In this document: positions 15,301-23,071 of the stretch, piece after piece | Numbering within the stretch: position 1 is the stretch's first letter | Layout: each line of letters starts with the position of its first letter | IMG/VR virus record: IMGVR_UViG_3300015192_000006 | Coordinates: 1 to 27,012 of that record | Strand: one strand, 5' to 3' | Origin: a virus | DNA: 27,012 nt | Position numbers and translations under genes: made by a program | The notes under the pieces: model-generated | Database searches by the model: none | What the model saw: the letters and a program-made list of their open reading frames with translations, nothing else | Told to the model about the DNA's origin: nothing

Positions 15301-15982
15301 CCGCAGGCGCTTCGGTCGCAGCCTTCGCGTTCAGTTTGGCCGCACGAGATTCGGCAGCGGCTTCGGTCGAGTGAACAACTCCACCCGCGTTCGCGCCAGT
15401 CGTGGCATCAAACACCTCGTACATGGACTTCGTTCCGGGGACAAGACGTGGGGCGTAGCGTTCGCCGGCAGACTCAGCGGCAGTGCCGAGTTCCTTCGCA
15501 ATCTTCCCCGCCCCACCAGCCTCGGGACCGAGGATTCCGAACCCAAGCCCCTGGATGCGGTCCTGCTGGGCCTGCTGGAACTCAGGAGTGCCCTGCTGAA
15601 GCCCCTCAAATCGAGGGTCGCGTCCGAGGATTGTGGAGGAGAAAAGACCTTCATCGACCGTCTTTTTGACGTACTGAAGTGCACCACCAAGTACCGGGGC
15701 ATCGTGGATTGCTGACCCGAAGTTGCTGAACGTCTGGCCGATGTCGGTCGAAGCGCCACGCTGGTCTGCCGGAGCGGCGAAATACGAGGGTGACGGTGGG
15801 GTGTAGGTGCCGGTGTCGGTCGGCTCCTGCATGTACGAGTTGGGACTAGAGATGCGCTGCGCGAATGCCGCTGGACCAGCGGATGCCGGGGGCGGGGTGG
15901 GCGTGGGCTCACCGCTGATGAGTTCCTGATACTTGGCGGTCTGTCCGGGATCGTCCTCTACGGGGGCGTAAGCGTAAGCCAC
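12245..15982 (-). CDS. Large internal virion or ejection-type protein
   Basis: This 1245-residue protein has a Pro/Ala-rich N-terminus and long helical stretches. A conserved-looking block at about residues 685-810 (LPFFNTKINILKAA, then DDITGAGPSDPKEKALW, then MGKWVTYNKVPVFGDYLG) resembles a region I know from very large phage proteins, often called large polyvalent or internal virion proteins, which travel in the capsid and enter the cell with the DNA. No catalytic motif is evident. The gene follows the lytic transglycosylase gene by 10 nt, as expected for an ejection complex, but both lie between portal and capsid rather than after the tail genes. GTG start with an AGGGGG site. Role inferred from size, composition and neighbours. 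Confidence 0.7.
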   Translation of the reverse strand: MAYAYAPVEDDPGQTAKYQELISGEPTPTPPPASAGPAAFAQRISSPNSYMQEPTDTGTYTPPSPSYFAAPADQRGASTDIGQTFSNFGSAIHDAPVLGGALQYVKKTVDEGLFSSTILGRDPRFEGLQQGTPEFQQAQQDRIQGLGFGILGPEAGGAGKIAKELGTAAESAGERYAPRLVPGTKSMYEVFDATTGANAGGVVHSTEAAAESRAAKLNAKAATEAPAAPTNIAGASDAFNQAAGVTPEAQAALQNAVAVDAAARKVPEYFKSVMRGQLRSGTELTPETLLGTSNVTPLLNKALREAGVSLSDANRSALAQQLIDNQVARNEIIAKSPKSTATARAKAGLPEEMNAETLSQRIGAPNTPAQQAQNGVLARAIEDRRAGIPGEAPSAIPPEVANSPIVQEAIAHPDGQSIIADASRKSEEAVKSWADMSPSDRAIAYGSVPGSPRQFGAREVGKLFNEWVYNGIVNPTVIFTHGMGSTASSLSQFPERVLLSGADAALHAVGITAERRFTLDGAVAGLSAQLHSIGNSVRHDLVQDILQNKNAWVDKDVPSEISTAILRGDYGSNGLVKTLGALTKVASEGNYPLRIISSVDNMLRNALRESNLAEAARIQGQAKGLSGQGLIDFMGNFRNEAESNGAMAAAEFDARRQINRQTPGALADRVLTVKNATGPIGTVLLPFFNTKINILKAATTWSPLGFARLIPKEAPLNLGYFGRNTLTEADRVQAVTRAAVGTMAIYPLWQSIMSDDITGAGPSDPKEKALWIGDPNSPSHLPYAMRMMGKWVTYNKVPVFGDYLGAIADSAQSVKEGKAKDVSGAQAAVLGLIQNFAGHVQPVGDALDTVASIFQGLNGKLNTQELASLANDLSSRGFSITPFSGLIRADATVNDPNYHAMPPGTKGLWNQVGQRYRGQFPNNFPLGDPSALPAGAPRIPGDTGGVGALLPYRVTPEGPASPQGAETGLPPIGTAESDRLVAQVKTFKPLALPSDVIGKAGDSNQLKLRADQYMAFARYVGEARNTELQKVLTTPGYQNATDTLKARLFESAITRADDVGREKYLENGVLKGTDPNAIRQQAVLSVHALSDSPRDAAQWVALMDKSGKLTPDVRAAIDASRPEALPGQTETPTVDQYLKAAPLVTKYLSIPPYLIGNPQEWVALSAAKKNEAAALNQIKQTASNLPTNVLTIQARQTLAPQEQQLLARYQNAIVNPMRKQMLLKDPWLGHFLTTRTQAQPLVPPS

Positions 15983-15992
15983 TTAGAACCCC

Positions 15993-18656
15993 CTACTGAG
16001 CGTTGTATTCAAACTTCGGTGGGCGATGCTGTCCCGACTGCTCGGGATGCGGGGAGGCGTTCTCGACCATCTGCTCGTAGTCCTTCGGCTCCACGCCGTA
16101 GGCGGAGAGGTAGGACTTGAACGCTTCCAGTTCGCTCGGATTGAGCTGCTGGTAGGCGATCTTGCTCAGGAGCGGGACGCCACGCGGGAGGTTGGACTGC
16201 TGTGGGACGTTCGTGCCGTTGGCGGCGTTGCCACGGTACTGGTCGAACATCCGCTGGAGGAACGGAGGAAGTTTCCCGCGAGCGAGCAGGTCCTGGAGCG
16301 GGTTCTGTCCCGGAACACCGGCGGCGTTCTGGTGATTGTTGTCGTAGACGTTCTTCCCGCCCTGACCTTCGTTGATGCCTTTCGTGAAGTCGTTGTACTC
16401 CGGTGAGGTTTCGGAGAACGATGGGTTGATGTTCGGATTGGCAATAGGAGCGGACTGCCTTCCCCCTCCCCCGGTAAGGAAACTGGGGATCGGGGCTTGG
16501 AATGAGGGACTGCGAATTTCCAAGGGGGCATCCACCGGGTCTCCACCACGGGTGGGTGCAGTCTGCGCGGGTGCGGGCTGCTGCGCGGGGGCGAGCGACG
16601 GGGGCGGGGTGCCTGCGGGCGGCGGGAGCGGGCCGGGAGGAGTGTTGTTCGATGGGCTTGGCGGCGGAGGGGGCGGAGTGTAGGTCGGCGTAGCGGGTGC
16701 TGCGGCCCTGTTGAAGGCGTTCGTCGCGGCGATGGGGTTGTACGAGTTTGGCGACATGGATGCGGGGGGTTGCGCCCCTCCCGGCATGGCATAGGGAGCC
16801 GATGGTGCGCCTGCTGTGGGCATCGCGCCAGCCGGATCGGATGGAAGCGGTGCGGGGTACGAGTTTGGAGAGATGGAGGCCGGCGGCTGTGGCCCACCCG
16901 GCATGGCGTATGGAGCCGATGGCGCACCGGCGGATGGCGTCGCACCAGCGGGATCAGATGCCGGGGTCGGCTCGGGCGGGTTCACATACGAGGGGTCGTC
17001 ATCCGGATTTTTGATCGCTTTACCAGAGAAGCTGATGGTCTCCGGCCCCGCTTCCCCGGCAAGCGCGGTCGGGTGACCCGTCAGCGCATCGACAAGGAAG
17101 TGCGGCGTGGTGATGGTCAGGCTACCGGGCTTGGCGAACTGCCTCGTGGGGTCCGGTTGCGGAGAGATGACACCCTTCGCCGCGAGATTGTCGAAGAACG
17201 ACTTGGTGTCTGATGTAAGACCCCCCGGCGGCAGACCCGTCGTTGGGTAGGCGCTCGGGTTCTGGTTGGCACGCTGGGCATTCACCTGTGCGGTGGCCTG
17301 CTCTGGGGTGCCGATCATGCCCTTGAGGTCATACCCTTGAAGCGTTGGCAGCGGGCCAAGACGCGGCTGAGCGGAGGCAATCGGGCCAGCGGCAGGACCG
17401 CCGGGACCAGCGCCAGCGCCGCCAGCCGAGCCACCCATGCCGCCACCGTTCATCCCGGTCACCCCATCAAACTGCTTGAGGAAGCCCGGAAGGTATGACG
17501 TAAATGGTCCTGCGGTTGCGGACTGCGACTGATTGGTGTTGGCGTAGTTCGCAGAGTCCGGGGGCGGGGCATCGCCGCGATGGTTGTAGAAGTTCTGCAT
17601 GAAGTTACGCGGGTCGGATGAGATGTCTTGAGCGTTCTTGTAGGCATCGAAGCCTAGACGCGATTGGGATTCGGTGAAGGACATATTGTGCGAACGGGCC
17701 AGCTCAGAGGATGAGATGTCGAACTGGCGCTTGGCCTCTGCGGAGTCGCCCTGCTTGAGCGCAAGTTGTCCAGCCTGATAAGCAGCGTCCGACCTGTTCT
17801 TGGCTTCCTCGCTTGCGGCGCGGCGGTTCTCAATAGCAATCTGCGACGGGTCGGCAATGCTCTGGCTGCGGCGAACGGCATTGGGGTCATTCTGCCGACC
17901 CAAACGCGCAGACTCTGCATTCCGATACGCCTCGTCCGACGCCTCTTTGCCACCAACAGCCTTCTGAAAAGTAGCAAAGTCTGGGTACCCTTTAGCAATC
18001 CACGGTGGGGTCTTCCCGTAATATGACCAGTATTCATTGGTGGTCGGGTCGTTCGGAGCCCCGCCAGTTCCACCGCCAGTTCCACCGCCAGTTCCACCGC
18101 CAACAGTCGTTGAAGATGTCCCAGTGCCGTAGTCGCCGCCAGCATTCGGGTCCGTGGTGTATTCGCCATCCGTTGGGTCATTCGGATCGGTACGCGGAGT
18201 GCCCCGGTTCGGGTTGAGTACGGACATAAGCTTGCCTCCGCCACCGCCGGTTCCCTGTTGGGCGTTCCCGAGGATGGTGCTGACGTAGTTGCTGTTCTCG
18301 CCGTAGCCGCCCCAGTTGGGGTTGGCGTAGTTGCCGTTGAGGACGTTCCCTAGACCGCCGTTGTAGGCGGCGAGGGCTTTGCCGTAGTCGCCACCGACGT
18401 TGTCGAGCATCGCCTTGAGGTACTGCGCCCCAAAGCGCAGGGAGTCAGCGGCGTCACTGGAGTCCACCGGCTGGACGCCATAACCCGGATCGGCAGCGGT
18501 GGTGGGCATGATCTGGGCGATGCCGTTTGCGCCACTTCCGGCGTTGTAGGCAGAGGGGTTGAAGCCGCTCTCCTGATTGATGAGGGCTTCGTAGACGTTG
18601 GGGTCTACACCGTTTGCAATCGCTGCCATGCGAGCCGCACGCCGCCAATCAGCCAT
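15993..18656 (-). CDS. Virion lytic transglycosylase with long disordered region
   Basis: This 887-residue protein starts with a complete SLT-type lytic transglycosylase domain (about 1-125): catalytic Glu29 in INQESGFNPSAY, GIAQIMP (45-51) and AYNGGLGNV (97-105). Such domains cleave peptidoglycan and in podoviruses let the ejected proteins cross the cell wall. Beyond it the sequence is mostly disordered: Gly/Thr-rich repeats (about 185-198), a helical stretch (240-350) and a very Pro/Ala/Gly-rich part (about 390-770) containing a 39-residue tandem duplication. The C-terminal 90 residues look folded (LLARGKLPPFLQRMFDQYRG). It follows the 97-residue gene with a TAATG overlap and precedes the 1245-residue ejection-like gene, so the pair likely works together at DNA entry. 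Confidence 0.85.
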   Translation of the reverse strand: MADWRRAARMAAIANGVDPNVYEALINQESGFNPSAYNAGSGANGIAQIMPTTAADPGYGVQPVDSSDAADSLRFGAQYLKAMLDNVGGDYGKALAAYNGGLGNVLNGNYANPNWGGYGENSNYVSTILGNAQQGTGGGGGKLMSVLNPNRGTPRTDPNDPTDGEYTTDPNAGGDYGTGTSSTTVGGGTGGGTGGGTGGAPNDPTTNEYWSYYGKTPPWIAKGYPDFATFQKAVGGKEASDEAYRNAESARLGRQNDPNAVRRSQSIADPSQIAIENRRAASEEAKNRSDAAYQAGQLALKQGDSAEAKRQFDISSSELARSHNMSFTESQSRLGFDAYKNAQDISSDPRNFMQNFYNHRGDAPPPDSANYANTNQSQSATAGPFTSYLPGFLKQFDGVTGMNGGGMGGSAGGAGAGPGGPAAGPIASAQPRLGPLPTLQGYDLKGMIGTPEQATAQVNAQRANQNPSAYPTTGLPPGGLTSDTKSFFDNLAAKGVISPQPDPTRQFAKPGSLTITTPHFLVDALTGHPTALAGEAGPETISFSGKAIKNPDDDPSYVNPPEPTPASDPAGATPSAGAPSAPYAMPGGPQPPASISPNSYPAPLPSDPAGAMPTAGAPSAPYAMPGGAQPPASMSPNSYNPIAATNAFNRAAAPATPTYTPPPPPPSPSNNTPPGPLPPPAGTPPPSLAPAQQPAPAQTAPTRGGDPVDAPLEIRSPSFQAPIPSFLTGGGGRQSAPIANPNINPSFSETSPEYNDFTKGINEGQGGKNVYDNNHQNAAGVPGQNPLQDLLARGKLPPFLQRMFDQYRGNAANGTNVPQQSNLPRGVPLLSKIAYQQLNPSELEAFKSYLSAYGVEPKDYEQMVENASPHPEQSGQHRPPKFEYNAQ
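16741..16957. repeat. Tandem 117-nt repeat inside transglycosylase gene
   Basis: Two direct copies begin at 16741 and 16858 (TACGAGTTTGG) and run about 100 nt each with few differences. They encode two 39-residue Pro/Ala-rich units (DPAGAxPxAGAPSAPYAMPGG...PNSY). The in-frame period indicates expansion of a flexible linker by recent duplication. Confidence 0.85.
18061..18102. repeat. 12-nt microrepeat (3.5 copies) coding Gly/Thr linker
   Basis: The unit CCGCCAGTTCCA is repeated perfectly three times plus a partial copy. On the minus strand it encodes GGTG-type repeats in the linker just after the transglycosylase domain. Slippage here would change linker length in steps of four residues without shifting the frame. 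Confidence 0.9.
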
Positions 18657-18949
18657 TACTTGAGCGGTTCAAAGTCATCTTGTGCTGGGATGGGAGCGGC
18701 CTGCGGCTTCGATGACAACTGGGCGATGCGCTTGGCGGCGTTCTGCGCCGCTCTCGGGTTGGTCTGGGCCATCTGGGTCATGTCCTGCTCACTCATCGAC
18801 TGGACCTGAGCGTCGTACTTCTTCGGGTCCATCGCCTGCTGCATGTACGGCACGACGGCCTGCTTGCCGAGGGCGTTCTGGAGCGTGTCGAGATAGCGGG
18901 CACGAGCGCCCATGACGATGTCCGTCGGCATACTGTGCTTGTTGGCCAT
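18656..18949 (-). CDS. Small helical protein after portal gene
   Basis: This 97-residue, Gln/Ala/Met-rich, mostly helical protein has a Pro-rich acidic C-terminus (PIPAQDDFEPLK). Not recognised. It starts directly after the portal stop (TAG then ATG) and overlaps the transglycosylase start by 1 nt (TAATG), so it is co-translated with both. Small helical proteins at this place in podoviruses can be internal core or portal-associated proteins; this is inference. Confidence 0.8.
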   Translation of the reverse strand: MANKHSMPTDIVMGARARYLDTLQNALGKQAVVPYMQQAMDPKKYDAQVQSMSEQDMTQMAQTNPRAAQNAAKRIAQLSSKPQAAPIPAQDDFEPLK

Positions 18950-20830
18950 CTAGCGCCGACCGCCCTGTGCAGCCCCGACCCCCGGAGCGGAGGGGAGAGC
19001 CCCGCCCGGAGGTGTGGGCATGTTGGGAATGCCAGCCATTGAGCCAGACGGCGCCCCAGCGGGCGCCCCAGCGGGCGCGGCGCCGGCTTGTCCGACCTGC
19101 GGACCGCCAGCAAGCCCGATTTCGCCAGAAGCCCTCACACCAGGAACCCCGACTGGGCCGGTGGTGTAGGACGGGAAGCCGAATGCCTTGAGGGTATCTG
19201 CGATCATCTGTTGCTGGGCCTGCGGACTCTTGACCACGTCCTCGATGAACCGCTCGCGGAGGATTTCCTCGGCGTTCTCGCGGCCAGCGTAGGTTTCAAG
19301 GAAGTCCCGACCGGAGATGATGCCTTCCTGGAACAGCTTCTGGCCGTTGGAGATGTTCACGGCGGTGTCCTGCGGGAGGTCCGGGACCAAACTGACGTAG
19401 ACCTCGTAGGCCCCGTTGATGTCCTTCGGCTTGAGGGTGATGAACTCGTTGCCACCCATCCCCTTGCCCCAGACCGACACCGGCTCCTCGACCACATTCT
19501 CAACCAGCTTGAAGAAGCCGGAGGTGGCCCACTCGGCGACGTGCTCAAGCGCGTCGGAGAGCGGGCGGAGGCGGGCGCGGCCAGTACCGACAAGGATGGA
19601 TTCGTGGTAACCGGAATACACGCCCTTCGGACGCATCCCACCGAGGGTGTCGGGGAGCGTGGCGCTCTCGATGCGGCTCTTGACCAGCTCGACAAACTGC
19701 AAGAGTTCGGAGATCGGGACCACCGGACGCAGTTCAAGGACCGCATCCTTGAGCGCGGTGCCTGCGGGGACGCGGGTGACCCCACCGAGGCTCATGTTCA
19801 ACTGCACGCCCTGCGCTGCGAGGAGCCAGGGGAACGCCTGCTGAGCGATGACCGCCTGGGTATGGGTGAGCGAGCGCATCTCCGCGCCGAGCAAGTCCTT
19901 GATCGGAGTCAACAGACCCTGATAGCGGTACTCAGGAAGCCCAGTGGGCATCCCGTAGCCGGCAGAGGTGAAGTAGTAGGGCATGAACCCAAACCCATGC
20001 GGGGCCACACCGTCATACGCCTTGATGAGCGGCGTCCCGGAGGCTGTTTCTGGGTTGGTTGACGCGGCCATCGAGCCGATGATGTAGGCGTGATAGGTCT
20101 TGTCCCAGTACGAGATGAAGTCCACATAGTCGGTGAGCTTGTAGACCGTGTTTGTACCGGGCTTCTTCATGTCCCAGTTCGGCCAGCGGCGCTTGACCTC
20201 ATGGGCCATCCGGTTGAAGGCGATGATGATGAACTCTTTGCCCTCGGTCGCGGGGTCGGGGTAGACGTTGAGTGGGTCTACCCAATCCAACTCGAAGGGC
20301 CACGAGGATTTGCGGGAGGCGACGGCCTCTTCGTAGTTCTCTTCCTCTGACTCGGAGGCTCCATCACCCGGCTTCGATGGGAGTTCGGGCCACTTCTCCT
20401 TGTTGTAGAACAACGAAGCGCAGATGGCACCCCGCAATCCGCCGATCTGCGCCCATGCACGGAGCGGATTGAGCGGAGCCTCGGCGATGCAGCGGTACCA
20501 AAAGCCCTGACCGGCCTTTTCCATGAGTGTGGTGGCCTCTTGGGCCTTCTCGGTCTCCCGACGACGCGGAACATGCAAGCGCGGGAAGTTTCCAGAGGCA
20601 TGCTCGGCGGCGGTGTCGATAATTGTCTTGCCGGTGGGCAGCCGCACTTGGTCAAACAGGTCCGGAGTGTCGGTCTGACCGACTGCGATCTTGATACCGC
20701 CGGTAATACCACTGCCAGCGTTGTAAAAGGCTTCGTCCTCACGCTGCTGGTCGTGCCACTGCCGGTAAAATGCGTCCAATTCCCAGCGCAGGGCGATAAT
20801 CTCTCGGACGGTCGGCTTCTTTGGCTTCAT
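18950..20830 (-). CDS. Portal protein
   Basis: This 626-residue protein follows terminase with a 4-nt ATGA overlap, the standard order. It begins with a helical REIIALRWELDAFYRQWHDQQREDEAFYN segment typical of portal N-termini, then a mixed core with DWVDPLNVYPDP (wing to clip region), a long helix through TPIKDLLGAEMRSLTHTQAVIAQQA and a helical C-terminal half. Size fits podoviral portals. The last about 60 residues are a Gly/Ala/Pro-rich collagen-like tail (GAPAGAPAGAPSG), unusual for a portal and perhaps disordered inside the head. The portal forms the dodecameric channel through which the terminase pumps DNA and onto which adaptor and tail attach. Confidence 0.85.
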   Translation of the reverse strand: MKPKKPTVREIIALRWELDAFYRQWHDQQREDEAFYNAGSGITGGIKIAVGQTDTPDLFDQVRLPTGKTIIDTAAEHASGNFPRLHVPRRRETEKAQEATTLMEKAGQGFWYRCIAEAPLNPLRAWAQIGGLRGAICASLFYNKEKWPELPSKPGDGASESEEENYEEAVASRKSSWPFELDWVDPLNVYPDPATEGKEFIIIAFNRMAHEVKRRWPNWDMKKPGTNTVYKLTDYVDFISYWDKTYHAYIIGSMAASTNPETASGTPLIKAYDGVAPHGFGFMPYYFTSAGYGMPTGLPEYRYQGLLTPIKDLLGAEMRSLTHTQAVIAQQAFPWLLAAQGVQLNMSLGGVTRVPAGTALKDAVLELRPVVPISELLQFVELVKSRIESATLPDTLGGMRPKGVYSGYHESILVGTGRARLRPLSDALEHVAEWATSGFFKLVENVVEEPVSVWGKGMGGNEFITLKPKDINGAYEVYVSLVPDLPQDTAVNISNGQKLFQEGIISGRDFLETYAGRENAEEILRERFIEDVVKSPQAQQQMIADTLKAFGFPSYTTGPVGVPGVRASGEIGLAGGPQVGQAGAAPAGAPAGAPSGSMAGIPNMPTPPGGALPSAPGVGAAQGGRR

Positions 20831-22083
20831 GCTGACCGCCTCAAGTAGTTATTAGCTGACGAGCGACCCCGTGAGAGGTAGTTGTCGTCGCCCGCGACTG
20901 GGTTGGACCAAATCGGTGTCCCCCGCTGACCCCAGAGCGCAAGGGCGAGCGCCACCACGGCGTCGTCGTGCTGCCCATCTGGTGCGGAGTAGTAATACCG
21001 TCCGGTCTTGTCGTTCTGGGTGATCTCGTAGGCCGCAAGCTCGTTGATGAGTACGGGTTCGTCGGGAATGGTGATGGTCCCGTTCTCAAATGCGACTCGC
21101 AGGTTGTCGATGAGCACCTGCTTAGACTCGTTGGTGAAGATGTAGCCCTCAGCCTGCACGCCCGACTCGCGGACCTGCTGGATGAACACATCACCCACAC
21201 CCGTCGCGTCCATCACCACCCGTGAGCCGAGACCGAAGGCGGTGGCAACGATCTTCTGCTTCTGAACCGCCCAGTCGTTCTGGTAGCGGTCAAAGGAGGT
21301 GACTTGGCGCTTGGAGTTCATCGCGATCTGAACGGTGAAGTCCAGCTTTCGCGCAAGGTCCACGCCCAGACACATGAAGCGGTCGGCCAGCCCGTAGCCG
21401 CCGATGCAGTTTCTGAAATTGCGAAATGCAGAAAGGGCGTTGTCGAGGGGATTGGCCTCGTACTCCTGCATGAAGGTCTCACCGGGAGTGGTGCGGCGCA
21501 TCTCCTCGATGTATTCGCGGGAGACATAGGGCGACTCGGCGGAGGCCCAGTGGAACGAAGCCCAGTCCGGCTCGTTGTTCTTCCCCCGGAGCCAGAGATG
21601 GTAAAACCAGTTCTTCCCGCGAGGGGTGCCGATGAACAACGCCCAGGCATTGGGTCGGGCGGTGAGCATCGGCCCGATGCCACGAATCCAGACGTTCTCC
21701 TTCCACTGGCCGGCTTCGTCACAGACGACACCGTCGAGTGATTCGGAGACCAACGCCTCCTCGGCGTCGGCAGACTTGACCCAGATGATCGAGTTGTTCC
21801 CAAGCGCGACCCGCGACTCGGTCTCGTTCTTCTTGCCGATGACCTGCTTGGGAAGGAAGTCAAGAATGCCCCGCCATGCACGGTCCTTGACTTTGTAGGA
21901 TGGCGCGACCCACCAGAGGATGGCCCCCGGATGGGACATGGCAAAGTTGCAGATTTCCGCGATGCCGGTCATGGTCTTACCGGACTGGCGTCCAGCCATG
22001 ACGACGCGGAATCTGGCCTTTGAGGTATGGACACGGGCCTGGGCTTTCCAGGGCGTGTAGACGACCGGAACGTCGGTGGTCAC
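20827..22083 (-). CDS. terL: Terminase large subunit (packaging ATPase-nuclease)
   Basis: This 418-residue protein is a typical compact large terminase. Walker A is AGRQSGKT (30-37). Walker B is LDGVVCDEA (116-124) with D122 and E123. The coupling motif GTPRG is at 152-156. The C-terminal RNase H-like nuclease has acidic residues D242 in GVDLARKLDFT, D292 in VVMDATGVGD and the pair D373-D374 in HDDAVVALA. It cuts concatemeric DNA and drives it into the procapsid through the portal encoded next. GTG start in a TAGTG overlap with the upstream Lys/Ala-rich gene. No small terminase is recognised; the three small upstream genes are candidates. Confidence 0.95.
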   Translation of the reverse strand: MTTDVPVVYTPWKAQARVHTSKARFRVVMAGRQSGKTMTGIAEICNFAMSHPGAILWWVAPSYKVKDRAWRGILDFLPKQVIGKKNETESRVALGNNSIIWVKSADAEEALVSESLDGVVCDEAGQWKENVWIRGIGPMLTARPNAWALFIGTPRGKNWFYHLWLRGKNNEPDWASFHWASAESPYVSREYIEEMRRTTPGETFMQEYEANPLDNALSAFRNFRNCIGGYGLADRFMCLGVDLARKLDFTVQIAMNSKRQVTSFDRYQNDWAVQKQKIVATAFGLGSRVVMDATGVGDVFIQQVRESGVQAEGYIFTNESKQVLIDNLRVAFENGTITIPDEPVLINELAAYEITQNDKTGRYYYSAPDGQHDDAVVALALALWGQRGTPIWSNPVAGDDNYLSRGRSSANNYLRRSA

Positions 22084-22469
22084 TACTTCTTAGCGGCCTC
22101 AGCCTTGGATGCCTCGTCGGCTGCCTTCGCCTTTGCGGCAGCGGCCTCGTCGGATTCCTTCTTGGCCTTTGCCGCCGCCTCAGCGCGGGACTTGGTGGTC
22201 GAAAGACCATCCTTCTCGCGGGCCTCGTCGGTGGCTTCGGTCTGGGCCTTCTCCTTGAGATGGGCCTTCTCGGTGTCGGTGCGGGACTGCCAGTCCTCAG
22301 ATGCCTCGAAGTCGCGCCGATCGGCGTCGTCGTCGGCAGTCTCTTTTGCGAGAGCGTCCGCTGCGACTTCTGCCTCGGCCTGACCCTTCGCCTCACGGCG
22401 CTGCTTGCGCGAGATGAACACGCCATCCTTCGCGCTGGACTTGAACTCGTCTTTCGTTTCGTCAGCCAC
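22083..22469 (-). CDS. Lys/Ala/Glu-rich helical protein before terminase
   Basis: This 128-residue, highly charged and almost entirely helical protein is Ala/Lys/Glu/Asp-rich, with a C-terminal alanine-lysine run (AAAAKAKAADEASKAEAAKK). Not recognised. A DNA- or core-associated virion protein, or an unrecognised small terminase, is possible: it is the last gene before the large terminase and overlaps it by 1 nt. There is no helix-turn-helix that I can see. GTG start with a clear AAGGAG ribosome binding site. Confidence 0.75.
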   Translation of the reverse strand: MADETKDEFKSSAKDGVFISRKQRREAKGQAEAEVAADALAKETADDDADRRDFEASEDWQSRTDTEKAHLKEKAQTEATDEAREKDGLSTTKSRAEAAAKAKKESDEAAAAKAKAADEASKAEAAKK

Positions 22470-22480
22470 TTGGGTTCTCC

Positions 22481-22780
22481 TTATGTGTTCCTAGATTTGA
22501 CGCTGCGGTCCTGCTGGTTGCGTGCGGCGTTGGTCGGGAAGAATCCGCCGAGGGTGTTGCCGCCACCCTGCACCTCGACGCCTGCGGAGTACGGCTCACC
22601 CGATGCGCCGACCTGATGCGGAATCTTCCCACCGGGATTCATCCGAGAGGTCGCGCGGACGTTGTCGCTGTTGCCACGACTCTTGGTGGAGTTCTTGCCC
22701 GGACCGGGATTGGGGGGGGTGGACTTGAGTCCAGCGGATGGACCCCCACCCTCATCCCTGCCGGTCTTCAACTTTGCCAT
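22481..22780 (-). CDS. Small basic Gly/Asn/Ser-rich protein
   Basis: This 99-residue protein is rich in Gly, Pro, Asn, Ser and Lys/Arg, so probably disordered and positively charged overall. Not recognised. It overlaps the stop of the preceding 69-residue gene by 1 nt (TAATG), supporting a real gene. A DNA-binding or virion-internal role is possible but not shown. Confidence 0.7.
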   Translation of the reverse strand: MAKLKTGRDEGGGPSAGLKSTPPNPGPGKNSTKSRGNSDNVRATSRMNPGGKIPHQVGASGEPYSAGVEVQGGGNTLGGFFPTNAARNQQDRSVKSRNT

Positions 22781-22989
22781 TAGTTGACCTGCTTGCCCTG
22801 AGAGGTCTTGCCCTGAGTCTTGGGGTTGCGGAGGATGCGAGTGCCAGCGTTGTACTGCTTGTGCAGGGCCGGGGTCGCGGCGGGCTTGGTCGGGGAGTTC
22901 GACTTGCTGGTGTCACCGATAGTGAGACCGCCCGGACGGGGAAGTTTCACGACCTTGGCCTTGGGCGCGTAGCTGAATGACTTTGCCAT
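22780..22989 (-). CDS. Small highly basic protein
   Basis: This 69-residue protein is rich in Lys, Pro and Thr (MAKSFSYAPKAKVVKLPRP at the start, KTQGKTSQGKQVN at the end) and looks disordered. Not recognised. The start at 22989 was chosen because AAGGAG lies about 8 nt upstream; the 30-residue extension further upstream lacks such a site. It may bind nucleic acid inside the head; this is inference from charge. Confidence 0.7.
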   Translation of the reverse strand: MAKSFSYAPKAKVVKLPRPGGLTIGDTSKSNSPTKPAATPALHKQYNAGTRILRNPKTQGKTSQGKQVN

Positions 22990-23071
22990 GTGAAGGCTCC
23001 TTGGGCCGTAGCCCGCGCGAACGGCTCCTTCGAGTCCGTCCCCTAGATATTTAGAGGCAAGGAAAAGGTCG
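22990..23071. other. Short intergenic gap in late operon
   Basis: 82 nt between the repeat protein and the small basic gene. It contains the AAGGAG ribosome binding site of the latter. No hairpin or clear promoter was seen. Confidence 0.5.
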
